A stretch of 64,000 bases of DNA from Bifidobacterium rousetti. GTDB taxonomy: Bacteria; Actinomycetota; Actinomycetes; Actinomycetales; Bifidobacteriaceae. The DNA is taken from NCBI RefSeq assembly GCF_008698235.1, contig NZ_PEBH01000006.1, positions 62,001 to 126,000 on the forward strand, read 5' to 3'. The notes beneath the pieces were generated by a model, which ran no database searches, was not told the DNA's origin, and saw only the letters and a program-made list of their open reading frames with translations. Below, piece after piece: positions 7,929-16,120 of the stretch; the first letter of the stretch is position 1; each line of letters starts with the position of its first letter. The position numbers were made by a program, and so were the translations under genes.

Positions 7929-10900
7929 CTACTTGATGAGGCAGGGAAGGGAGGGGCTGGACTCGGCGGACATGCCGATCGCGTTGACGGCGATCACCGA
8001 GGCCGTGTAGTTGCCCGGGGTCAGGCCGGAGACGCTCTTTGACTCCTCGCCGGCCGCGGCCTTGACGACCTTGACCGTGTTCTCGGTCAGGTTCCTCAGG
8101 GTCAGCACGTACGAGTCGATCGCAGCGCCGCCGTCGACGGGCGCCTTCCACGTGACGTTCATCGTGTCGCCCGCGGAGGTCACGCCCGGCTTGTTGGGCT
8201 TGGCCGGCACGGCGGCGACGATGACCGGATCGCTCGGATCGCTCGGATCGGAGACGCGATCCTCACCGTTGGTCGCCTCGACGGTGACCGTGTAGGTGCC
8301 GCGCGCGACGTCGGCGAACGTGAAGGCGGTGGTGCCGACCGGCACCCACGCGGTGCGCTTGGGCAGCGCGTCCGCGGAACCGGAGGCGTCGGACACCGGC
8401 GTCAGGTGGATGTTGGCGCCGCCGCGGCCGAAGCCGGAGCGGGTGTCGACCTCGTCGAAGGAGACGGCGACCGACCCGGATTCGACCAGCAGCTCGGCGA
8501 CCGGGGCCTTCGGACGCGGCAGCGTCGCATCGACCTCGCCGGCACCGGCGCGACCGACCTTGAACGGCGCGGAGACGGCGCTTTCGCCCTCGCCGATCTC
8601 GTTGCGGCCCTGCACGGTGACGGTCCACTCGCCGGCGGGCACGTCCGCGATGAGCGCGTGCGTGTCGGTGCCGGTCACGGCGGCGGGGATGACCTCACCG
8701 TCCGTGTTGGTCAGCGTCAGCGTGGTGCCGAGAATCGGGGATCGACCGTCGGAGGCGAACTGCCAGCTCACCTGCACGTCGTGCGCCTGCACGGCGACCG
8801 CGACGTCGGTCGGCTCGGACGGGATCGCCGGCATGCGGTGATCGTCGAAGACGGCGATCTCGACCAGCTGCAAGGCGTACTCGCCGTGCTCGTTCGGGTT
8901 GGAACGCAGCTTCGTGGCCTCGACCTTGACGTACTGGACGTTCTCGACCGGCGCGAAGTCGAAGGCGCGCGGCTTGCCGTTGTCGGGCAGCGCGTAGTCG
9001 CGCTTGTCGGCGACCTTGGTCCACGCCCTGCCGTCCGCGGAGACGGAGATCGTGAAGTCGACCGGGAAGCCCTGCCCCTGGTTCGGATCGAACGCGCGGT
9101 GGCCGGCGGCGAACTCCTGCACGCCTCCGACGCCCTCGCCCTCGCCGTGGAACGCCTCGGCGACGGTGCCGCCGGGGTTCTCGCCGCGCGGCGCGAGCAC
9201 GACCTGCGCCACGGTGGTCGGATGCGCGAGCTTCAGGAGCGCCCACTCATCGCGGTTCTCCTTGGACGGCTCGCTGGACCAGCCGAAGTGGTTGTAGTCG
9301 GCCTTGAACTCGCCGTCGACGAGCGACGCGGCGGTCCAGCCGTTGCGTGTCGACGAGGAGCTCACGCGCACGGTGGCGCCGAGCGCCTTGTTCGCGGCCT
9401 CGTCGGCGGCCGGCATCGCGCCCGCGACGAATCGCACGGTGATGGTGACGGTGTCGTCGTTCTCGCCGGTGTACTCGATCTGGCCGGTGTACTCGCGACC
9501 CTGCTCGAGCCCCGCGACGTTGACCGTGTAGAACAGCTCCTGCTCGTGACGCAGGTTGCCGGAAAGACGCTCGAAGCTGATCGAACCGGCCGCGTCATCG
9601 ACCACGCGGGCGGTCCACTTCTCGCTCAGCGCGCCGCCCTGCTGGTTCAGGTGCAGGCAGTGCTTGACGTTGCGCGACGCCCAGTCGACGCGGCCCAGAT
9701 CGATGCCGGGACGGTTGGAGCCGATCTTCGCCGGCGCCGGACGGCCGATCCACCCGAGGAAGTTGTCCTCGGTGAACTTGACCTTGCCCGCCTTGACGAC
9801 GCTCAGGGTCTCGATGAGCTTCGACTCGTAGGTCTCGACCTCGCCGGGCACATGGATCGTGATCGGGGTCTCGACGAACTCGCCATGGCCGACGGTGACG
9901 GTCTTCGAGCCGGACTCGACCTCGCGGCGTTCGCCGGTCGCAGTGTTCAGCGCGGAGACGGTCCAGCGCACCTCCAGCTCGGTGCCGTCGATCTCCTCGT
10001 CGTTGTAGACGATGAGCGTGCGCTGGGACGTGGTGCCGAGGGCGTAGATGCTGTGCGGCAGTCCGAGACGCGGTTCCTTGTCGAACTCCTTGTCGAACGC
10101 TGCAACATCCGAGTAGGAGTTGGCGAAGTACCGGTAGCCGTCGCCCTCGATCCAACGGGCGTCGCCGGTGGCGGTGGGGTCGAACTGCGGCCTCAGCAGC
10201 GCCTTCGGGTTGAGCCCGTGCGTGTTGGCCGACTGGTCCAGTTCGATGACCTTCTCGATGTTGTCGTAGATGAACATCGACAGGCAGAACGGCTTCCAGT
10301 TGGCCATGCGTGTGGTGCGCACGCCTCGGGTCACGCGGCCGACCTCGCGGCCGAAATCGGCGCGGGAGATCGTGTCCGGGTTGCCGTTGAGGCGTCCGTG
10401 GTAGATGTCCTTGATCGTGCCGTCCTCCGCGTACTGCGGGATGCCGGCGGTGGACACGGAGAACTCCTCGCCCGCGCCCAGCGGCAGGTCGCCGTCGATC
10501 TGGTACAGGTCGTAGATGTCGGGCGCGCTGGTCATGCCGGACGGGTAGCCGCCGAAGTAGTGGCGGGAGTCCTCGTTGGTGATCGGCTTGTTGAAGCCGT
10601 CGTTGATGACCATGCGGGTCGGGTCCTCGCGGTTCGCGGCGGCCTCAAGCGGCGGGATGAGGATCTCGGCGTCGTTCGGGTTCCACGCCTCGTTCGTGGT
10701 GGACCACAGGATGATCGACGGGTGGTTGCGGTACTCGCGCACCCAGCGCTCGACCCACTCGACGTAGTAGCCGATCGCCTCGTCGGAGTAGTTGAGGTAG
10801 TACGGCGGTTCGAGCGACACGTTCGACGTGGAGCCCGGGTTCCAGAACGCGGTCTCCTCCTCGAGGAGCATGCCGGTCTCGTCGGCGTGGTCCATGAGCA

Positions 10901-12047
10901 CATGCGACGGCACGGAGCGGATGTGGTTGCGGATGATGTTGCAGTTGGCGTGCTGGTAGGCGTCGAGCCACGCCTTGGCCATCTCGTCGGTGGCGTGGTT
11001 GTCGTCGAGGATCACGCCGTAGGCGTCGCCGATCTCGTTGATGAGGTCGCGGTCGCCCTGGTTGAGCAGGCACAGGGAGTCGCCGCGCAGGCGGATCTTG
11101 ATGCCGTTGAAGATGTACTTGTCGCCTTCGCGCCAGAACTGGCGGAAGCCGAATCGGTCGGACGCCTCGTGGACGGTCTCGTTGCCGCCGTTCGCGCTCA
11201 CGACGCTGATCGTGGCGTCGAGCGTGTAGAGGAACGGGTCGGTGCGGGACCAGTAGTGCGCGGTCGGCCAGCCCTTGGTGAGGCGGACGACGGCGGTCTC
11301 GCCGGCGGCGACGTGGACGTGCTCGGCGTCGAAGGCGAGGGCGGGGGCCGGCTTGGCGGCGACATCATCACCGGCATTGCCGGAATCACCGGAATCGGAC
11401 TTCTCGAACGGGCGCACGACGGCGTCGAGTTCGAGATCGGCGTCCGACGCCGTGTGGTTGACGACGGTGACATTCACGGCGAGCTCGTCGTCGCTCGGAT
11501 CGGCGTTCTTCTTCAAGTCCGGCATGATCTGCAGGTCGTCGATCCTGAGCTTCGGACGGGTGACGATCGCGACGTCCTCGCCGATGCCGACGCGGCCGAC
11601 GATGTTCTCGACGCCGAACGGGAAGAGCAGGCGGTCGGGGCCGCCCTCGGTGGCGAGCGCGTCGTCCGGCAGGGCCTTGACGCTCCACACCTCGATGCGG
11701 ATCTCGTTCTCCTCACCCGGGCGCACGGCGTCGTTGATGTCGAGGTCGTACGGCAGCAGGGTCATCAGGTAGCCCTTGGTGGTGACGGGGCCGACGGACC
11801 TGCCGTTGACGAACACCTTGCCGAGCGTGGCGAGGGCGCCGACGTGGAGGAACACGTCCTCGTCGGTGATGTCCGCGGGCAGCTCCACGGTCTTCACGTA
11901 CACGCCGTGGCGCAGGCCCTTCTCCCAATCCTCGGGATAACCGGTGGTGCGGCTGAGCGAATCCCACCAGGTAGGCACGACGATGTCGTGGCGCTCGTCG
12001 CCGCCGTTGGGGTAGAAGTCCCACACGCCATTGAGGTTGAGCCTCAT
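7929..12047 (-). CDS. Multidomain GH2 glycoside hydrolase with discoidin-like and Fn3-like domains
   Basis: The protein has 1372 residues. The N-terminal jelly-roll (LNLNGVWDFYPNGG) and Ig-like domain lead into a TIM barrel with the GH2 acid/base motif ILWSTTNEAW (Glu about residue 450); GEEFSVSTAG is a candidate nucleophile region. Residues of about 890-1070 look like an F5/8 C (discoidin) carbohydrate-binding domain (ASLVDGEFKADYNHFGWSS to YALQLVEIAVF). Three Fn3-like modules follow to the C-terminus. The start MRLNLNGVW at 12047 has GAAAGG upstream. No signal peptide, anchor or LPxTG is visible, which is odd for this architecture. A beta-galactosidase, glucuronidase or related activity is possible; the substrate is unknown. 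Confidence 0.85.
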   Translation of the reverse strand: MRLNLNGVWDFYPNGGDERHDIVVPTWWDSLSRTTGYPEDWEKGLRHGVYVKTVELPADITDEDVFLHVGALATLGKVFVNGRSVGPVTTKGYLMTLLPYDLDINDAVRPGEENEIRIEVWSVKALPDDALATEGGPDRLLFPFGVENIVGRVGIGEDVAIVTRPKLRIDDLQIMPDLKKNADPSDDELAVNVTVVNHTASDADLELDAVVRPFEKSDSGDSGNAGDDVAAKPAPALAFDAEHVHVAAGETAVVRLTKGWPTAHYWSRTDPFLYTLDATISVVSANGGNETVHEASDRFGFRQFWREGDKYIFNGIKIRLRGDSLCLLNQGDRDLINEIGDAYGVILDDNHATDEMAKAWLDAYQHANCNIIRNHIRSVPSHVLMDHADETGMLLEEETAFWNPGSTSNVSLEPPYYLNYSDEAIGYYVEWVERWVREYRNHPSIILWSTTNEAWNPNDAEILIPPLEAAANREDPTRMVINDGFNKPITNEDSRHYFGGYPSGMTSAPDIYDLYQIDGDLPLGAGEEFSVSTAGIPQYAEDGTIKDIYHGRLNGNPDTISRADFGREVGRVTRGVRTTRMANWKPFCLSMFIYDNIEKVIELDQSANTHGLNPKALLRPQFDPTATGDARWIEGDGYRYFANSYSDVAAFDKEFDKEPRLGLPHSIYALGTTSQRTLIVYNDEEIDGTELEVRWTVSALNTATGERREVESGSKTVTVGHGEFVETPITIHVPGEVETYESKLIETLSVVKAGKVKFTEDNFLGWIGRPAPAKIGSNRPGIDLGRVDWASRNVKHCLHLNQQGGALSEKWTARVVDDAAGSISFERLSGNLRHEQELFYTVNVAGLEQGREYTGQIEYTGENDDTVTITVRFVAGAMPAADEAANKALGATVRVSSSSTRNGWTAASLVDGEFKADYNHFGWSSEPSKENRDEWALLKLAHPTTVAQVVLAPRGENPGGTVAEAFHGEGEGVGGVQEFAAGHRAFDPNQGQGFPVDFTISVSADGRAWTKVADKRDYALPDNGKPRAFDFAPVENVQYVKVEATKLRSNPNEHGEYALQLVEIAVFDDHRMPAIPSEPTDVAVAVQAHDVQVSWQFASDGRSPILGTTLTLTNTDGEVIPAAVTGTDTHALIADVPAGEWTVTVQGRNEIGEGESAVSAPFKVGRAGAGEVDATLPRPKAPVAELLVESGSVAVSFDEVDTRSGFGRGGANIHLTPVSDASGSADALPKRTAWVPVGTTAFTFADVARGTYTVTVEATNGEDRVSDPSDPSDPVIVAAVPAKPNKPGVTSAGDTMNVTWKAPVDGGAAIDSYVLTLRNLTENTVKVVKAAAGEESKSVSGLTPGNYTASVIAVNAIGMSAESSPSLPCLIK

Positions 12048-12489
12048 TGCAATACCTTTCGCTTCCTGTCTTGTCGGAACCGAACCCGTCTTCGATAACC
12101 CTCGACAACCGTCTTCGGTTCCGCCGGGCTGTTCCCGGCTCATGGCTCACACCATACGGGCCGAATTCGTTTGCCATTCTTTGCCATCGTCGTTTTGCCA
12201 AAGTTTGCCGTTCTTTGCCATCCGCCCTGTCATCCGTTTGCCGCGTGTTTTGCCAGACGCCGCGCCGTCAGACGCCTGATTCACGCCTTTCCCGGCCGCT
12301 TCCCGGCGGTCCGCCGGCTGCTTGCCGGCCGACCGCCGGCGCCCGTTTGCCAATTTGCCGTTTTGCGGCAAAGCCCCGATGAGCGCAAATTACACTCGGT
12401 AACCGGTCCGAGGCCCCACCGATGTCGTATATGGGGCGCGGAACGCACAACAGGAACAGCACGAAACAAGGAAGATCGGAGCCAACGTC
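12048..12489. promoter_or_regulatory. Divergent control region with phased TTTGCC repeats
   Basis: This region separates the GH2 gene (minus) from the binding-protein gene (plus). TTTGCCA/G occurs at 12170, 12180, 12194, 12204, 12214, 12237, 12249, 12346 and 12354. Several are exactly 10 bp apart, so they lie on one helix face. The last forms an inverted pair TTTGCCG/CGGCAAA (12354-12372). There is also a CGGAACCGAA/TTCGGTTCCG inverted repeat (12075-12084 and 12114-12123) next to the GH2 start, and CTCGG-N8-CCGAG (12395-12412) before the lipoprotein gene. These are plausible operators; no gene is seen. Confidence 0.5.
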
Positions 12490-13932
12490 ATGTCCTGCCT
12501 GTCATGGTTGCCGCGATCGTCGAAGACGTCGAGAACGTCGATGGTGGAGAAGGCGTCGCGATCGTGCGGGTCGCACCGCCATACCGCCCGCACGATCCGC
12601 GCGGTCCGCACGATCACCGCTCTGGGCGTATCCGCCGCGATGGTCGCGACGCTGGGCGCATGCGGCGGATCATCGAACGGCAACGGCGGCACCGGCACCG
12701 GCACCGGCGATGGTTCGGCGGATGGATCGACCGAAATCACCCTGTGGACCTGGCAGTCGACCATCGGCGACTTCGTCGACGCGTTCGAGGAATCGCACCC
12801 GAACATCACGGTGAAGGTGGTGAACGCGGGTGCGAACGAGAACGAGTACATGCAGCTGACCAACGCGCTCAACGCGGGCCGCGGCATCCCCGACCTCGTC
12901 TACCTCGACTTCAACGCGGTCCACCAGTTCGCGATCTCCGACCAGCTGCGTTCGATGAACGACTACGGATACGACTCCATCAAGGACGACTTCACCACGG
13001 CCGCGCAGTCGAACGTGACGGTCAACGGCCAGCCGTACGGACTGCCGATCTCCTCCGGCCCGATGGTCATGTTCTACAACAAGGAGGCCTTCGACAAGGC
13101 GGGCGTCACCACGGCCCCGACCACATGGGACGAATACCGTGAGGCCGCCGAGAAGATCAAGGAATCGACCGGCGGCAAGGCGCGCGTCACCAACGACACC
13201 GGTGACGGCGGATTCATCACCTCGATGCTCTGGCAGGCCGGCGCCAAGCCGTTCAGCGTCGACGGCAGCACGATCGGCGTGAACATGAAGGCGAAGAACG
13301 TCTCGAAGTTCACGACGATGTGGCAAGGACTCATCGACGACAACCTCATCGACACCGCCACCCCGATGTGGACGGACGACTGGTGGCGCAAACTCGACGA
13401 CGGATCGATCGCCTCCGTGCTGACCGGCGCGTGGCTCGTCTCGTCGATGCAGAAGAACCTGTCCGCCACGAAGGGCGACTGGCGGATGGCGCCGATGCCG
13501 CAGTACACGGCCGGCGCGCACGCGAACGGCGAGAACGGCGGCGGCGCGCTCGCGATGCCGAAGGGTTCAGACGAGGCGAAGACCCGCGCCGCGTACACGT
13601 TCGCGGAATGGTTCTCGCACGGCGACGGCGTCAAGGTGAACCTCGCGCAGGGCGGCATCCCGCCGCTCAATTCGGTGCTCGCGGACACGGCGTGGCTGGA
13701 CGAGACCGACGACTTCTTCGGCGGGCAGAAGACGCACGAGGTGATCGCCGAGGCGTCGAAGGACGTGCTGGACGGCTTCGAATACCTGCCGTACATGGCG
13801 TACGCGAACTCGATTTCGGTCGACACGATCGGCCAGACCTACCACGGCAAGGACACGCTCGCCGACTCGCTCGTCAAGTGGGGCGAGGCGCTCAAGGACT
13901 ACGGCCGTCAGGAGGGATTCACCGTCAAGTAG
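12490..13932 (+). CDS. ABC sugar-binding lipoprotein (family 1 extracellular solute-binding protein)
   Basis: The protein has 480 residues. A long basic N-terminus is followed by a hydrophobic stretch and the lipobox LGACGG, so the mature protein is anchored by its lipidated Cys. A Gly/Ser/Thr-rich tether (GNGGTGTGTGDGSADGS) leads into EITLWTWQSTIGDFVDAFEE, the SBP_bac_1 fold. NEYMQLTNALNAGRGIPDLV and the C-terminal AYANSISVDTIGQTY block fit sugar-binding proteins. GGAG lies 8 bases before ATG 12490. No permease gene is adjacent, so it must work with permeases elsewhere. It is transcribed divergently from the GH2 enzyme. Confidence 0.88.
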   Translation: MSCLSWLPRSSKTSRTSMVEKASRSCGSHRHTARTIRAVRTITALGVSAAMVATLGACGGSSNGNGGTGTGTGDGSADGSTEITLWTWQSTIGDFVDAFEESHPNITVKVVNAGANENEYMQLTNALNAGRGIPDLVYLDFNAVHQFAISDQLRSMNDYGYDSIKDDFTTAAQSNVTVNGQPYGLPISSGPMVMFYNKEAFDKAGVTTAPTTWDEYREAAEKIKESTGGKARVTNDTGDGGFITSMLWQAGAKPFSVDGSTIGVNMKAKNVSKFTTMWQGLIDDNLIDTATPMWTDDWWRKLDDGSIASVLTGAWLVSSMQKNLSATKGDWRMAPMPQYTAGAHANGENGGGALAMPKGSDEAKTRAAYTFAEWFSHGDGVKVNLAQGGIPPLNSVLADTAWLDETDDFFGGQKTHEVIAEASKDVLDGFEYLPYMAYANSISVDTIGQTYHGKDTLADSLVKWGEALKDYGRQEGFTVK

Positions 13933-13959
13933 GCAAACGCGCACCCCGCCCCGCCCCTT

Positions 13960-14009
13960 GGTCTCCCTCGTCAGTGGAGCTGACCCTCGAAGCGGGACTG
14001 AGGGGTCGT
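13960..14009. repeat. Dispersed hairpin element (copy 3, opposite orientation)
   Basis: GGTCTCCCTCGTCAGTGGAGC, then TGACCCTCGAAGCGGGACTG, then AGGGG. It is the reverse orientation of the 7839 copy, matching the opposite direction of the gene it follows: it begins 28 bp after the stop codon of the binding-protein gene at 13932. Confidence 0.75.
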
Positions 14010-14048
14010 TCAACGCGACAGCAAATTCATTCCACCGAAAGGAACATC

Positions 14049-14213
14049 ATGATCTGCCAGATTCTCGCCTCCGACACGGTCCTCGCCGCTGCTTCGGGCA
14101 TCCTCGCCAACGGCGACCGGCTCGCCCACGCGACCCTGATCGCGGTCCTCATCGTGGCCGGCTGCGCCGCGATCGACGCGATCGCCAAGTTCATCAGAAA
14201 CCGCTTCCTGTGA
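14049..14213 (+). CDS. Small single-pass membrane protein, 54 residues
   Basis: The ATG at 14049 follows GAAAGGAAC with good spacing. The peptide begins MICQILASDTVLAAASGIL and has one clear hydrophobic helix (HATLIAVLIVAGCAAIDAIA), then a basic tail KFIRNRFL, which suggests an inner-membrane peptide with the C-terminus inside. I do not recognise a family. It lies 116 bp after the binding-protein gene on the same strand, across a dispersed hairpin element. Composition and the ribosome-binding site support a real gene, but its size leaves doubt. Confidence 0.55.
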   Translation: MICQILASDTVLAAASGILANGDRLAHATLIAVLIVAGCAAIDAIAKFIRNRFL

Positions 14214-14227
14214 CGCCGGCGACGCGT

Positions 14228-14326
14228 CCCTGCACTACCCCTGCACTACCCCTGCACTACCCCTGCACTACCCCTGCACTACCCCTGCACTACCCCTGCG
14301 CCACCCCTGCGCCACCCCTGCGCCAC
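14228..14326. repeat. 11-bp minisatellite, nine units
   Basis: Six copies of CCCTGCACTAC are followed by three of the variant CCCTGCGCCAC, head to tail. They start 14 bp after the small membrane-protein gene. The two-block arrangement suggests successive slippage expansions. The 11-bp unit would not keep a reading frame. No function is evident. Confidence 0.9.
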
Positions 14327-14347
14327 CCACATCGCGCAATCCGGACA

Positions 14348-14492
14348 CCCATGGCGCGGTGAAATCCCCATGAAGCGGTGAGACGTTTTTACGTTTTGGC
14401 GGAATTCCGCCATTTCTCGTCACCGCGTGATGGAGGTTTCACCGCGCCATGTGCAATTCACCGCGTGATGGGCACCGCAACCGCGGGATGGG
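14348..14492. repeat. CCATG/GCGGTGA palindromic element, copy 1
   Basis: Left arm units CCCATGGCGCGGTGAAA and CCCATGAAGCGGTGA lead to the perfect 16-base palindrome TGGCGGAATTCCGCCA (14397-14412). Beyond it the same units return in inverted order (TCACCGCGTGATGG, TTCACCGCGCCATG, then CACCGCGTGATGGG). The whole element is one large imperfect palindrome. Related elements lie at 25842 and 41392. Confidence 0.85.
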
Positions 14493-14627
14493 ATGACGGG
14501 AGCCGGCGCAAGTCACACAACGGATGCACACGCGACACCTCTCCCCAGACGCGACACCTCACCGCCCCCTACCGTCAACACGACCTGTCGGCCTCCTGGA
14601 ATCCCCGAAATCTAGACGGCAGTTTTG

Positions 14628-14728
14628 ACAAACGTGAATCAATCGCCTTTACATCTTGTAACAAACGTGAATACAGACCCTGAAAACCATGCAACAAACG
14701 TGAATCAATAACACGAATCAGGTATACT
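14628..14728 (+). promoter_or_regulatory. 33-bp-period direct repeats and promoter of the DUF4143 ATPase
   Basis: ACAAACGTGAAT(C/A) occurs at 14628, 14661 and 14694, exactly 33 bp apart, with a partial fourth copy at 14711. A candidate -10 box TATACT follows at 14723-14728, 46 bp before the ATPase start. Exact three-turn spacing of a 13-base word upstream of one gene suggests cooperative binding of a dedicated regulator, possibly the ATPase itself. Confidence 0.65.
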
Positions 14729-14773
14729 TTTCGTTAGAAATCCAGCATTCCCAGAACCGAGAGGACTCCTGCA

Positions 14774-16111
14774 ATGCTCGAACGGAAAGCCTACAGGCAA
14801 ATCGTCGATTGGAAACGGCTGCGCACCCGGCAGGGCCTGATGGTCACGGGAGCGCGGCAGGTCGGCAAGACCACGCTGATCCGTCAGTTCGGCAAAGACA
14901 ACTACCGGCATATAGCCGAAATCAACTTCATCGAAACTCCGCAGGCGGCCGAGACGGTAAGCAAGGCAACCGACACCAACGATCTGATTCTGCGCCTTTC
15001 CGTACTTGCGGGCGTGCAGATCATCCCAGGAGAGACCCTGCTGTTCCTCGATGAGATCCAGGCGTGCGAGGACATGCTCACATGGATGAAGTTCCTCGCC
15101 GGCGCCAAGGGGCTGGACGTCATCGTTTCCGGATCCCTGCTGGGCATCGACGTGTTCAACGTACGTTCCATCCCCGTCGGGTTCCTGCAGACCGTTCGCA
15201 TGTATCCTCTCGACTTCAGCGAGTTCCAAGCGGCGTGCGGGTTCCCGGAGTCAGCCGTCGAGACCGTGGAGGAATGCCTTGACTCCGATCGGCCGCTCCC
15301 CGATTTCCTGCATGAGAAACTGACCGATCTGTGGTACAAGTACCTTCTCGTCGGCGGGATGCCCGATGCGGTACAAGCTTTCGTAAACTCCTCCGACATC
15401 AACCAGGTTCGCAATATCCAGCAGGCCATTTACGACACCTATGAGTACGACATCACCAAATATGTCGACAATCCGGTCGAACGGCGTCACATCAAGACCG
15501 TCTACGAGATGATCCCCAGCCAGCTCAACACGGAGAACAAGCGGTTCAAGTTCGCCAAGATCGGTCCCAACGTACGCTTTGCGCATATGAAGACCGCGTT
15601 CGACTGGCTGTCGAACGCCGGTATCGCGCTGCAGACGCCGCGCGTGCAGGACCCCGAATACCCGCTGGAGGCCCATGACGACCTCGGATCGTTCAAGCTG
15701 TATCTCAACGACGTCGGACTACTGACCTCCAGATTGATGCGCAGCGTCGATCTGGACATCATCAATCACCGCTCATCGATGAATTACGGATCCATCTTCG
15801 AAAACGCCGCGGCACAGGAACTCTTCGCCCAGGGCTTCGGACTCCACTACTACAACCAGCGCGGCATCGGGGAAGTCGACTTCCTGATCCAGCACGAACT
15901 GGATTGTGTCTCCCTTGTCGAGATCAAATCCGGCAAGGACTACACCCGTCACCGCGCCATGAACAATCTGCTGTCGCTCGACAATTATGCGTTCGCCCAC
16001 GCATATGTATTCCACGATGGCAACGTGGAGATACGCACGAATCCGGACGGAAGGACCATACGATATCTGCCGATCTACACCATTGGCCACCTCCGGCCGG
16101 ACGGGCGGTAA
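14774..16111 (+). CDS. AAA+ ATPase with DUF4143 / nuclease-like C-terminal domain
   Basis: The protein has 445 residues. Walker A is GARQVGKT (26-33), Walker B LLFLDEIQ (about 90-97), and the sensor-like VIVSGSLLG follows at about residue 120. The C-terminal DUF4143 region (KLYLNDVGLLTSRL) ends with GEVDFLIQ...SLVEIKSG, a D...ExK arrangement as in restriction-endonuclease-like folds. Such ATPases are common, poorly understood and variably present between strains; the cellular role is unknown. The gene starts after GAGAGGACTCCTGCA and has a 33-bp direct-repeat array upstream. It is less GC-rich than its neighbours, which hints at transfer. It converges with an MFS gene 9 bp away. Confidence 0.85.
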   Translation: MLERKAYRQIVDWKRLRTRQGLMVTGARQVGKTTLIRQFGKDNYRHIAEINFIETPQAAETVSKATDTNDLILRLSVLAGVQIIPGETLLFLDEIQACEDMLTWMKFLAGAKGLDVIVSGSLLGIDVFNVRSIPVGFLQTVRMYPLDFSEFQAACGFPESAVETVEECLDSDRPLPDFLHEKLTDLWYKYLLVGGMPDAVQAFVNSSDINQVRNIQQAIYDTYEYDITKYVDNPVERRHIKTVYEMIPSQLNTENKRFKFAKIGPNVRFAHMKTAFDWLSNAGIALQTPRVQDPEYPLEAHDDLGSFKLYLNDVGLLTSRLMRSVDLDIINHRSSMNYGSIFENAAAQELFAQGFGLHYYNQRGIGEVDFLIQHELDCVSLVEIKSGKDYTRHRAMNNLLSLDNYAFAHAYVFHDGNVEIRTNPDGRTIRYLPIYTIGHLRPDGR

Positions 16112-16120
16112 GGCGCCCGA

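Noticed and set aside
3408..8042. A 1544-codon open frame on the plus strand opposite three minus-strand genes
   Set aside because: It is Arg/Asp/His-rich without any domain and lies opposite clearly recognisable transporter and LacI genes. High GC makes such shadow frames long.
8406..12098. A 1230-codon plus-strand frame opposite the GH2 gene
   Set aside because: No family motifs; the opposite strand encodes a convincing GH2 enzyme with catalytic motifs and a ribosome-binding site.
12171..13142. A 323-codon plus-strand frame overlapping the start of the 12490 binding-protein gene
   Set aside because: It begins in the TTTGCC repeat region and has Arg/His-rich composition; the lipoprotein frame with lipobox is clearly the real gene.
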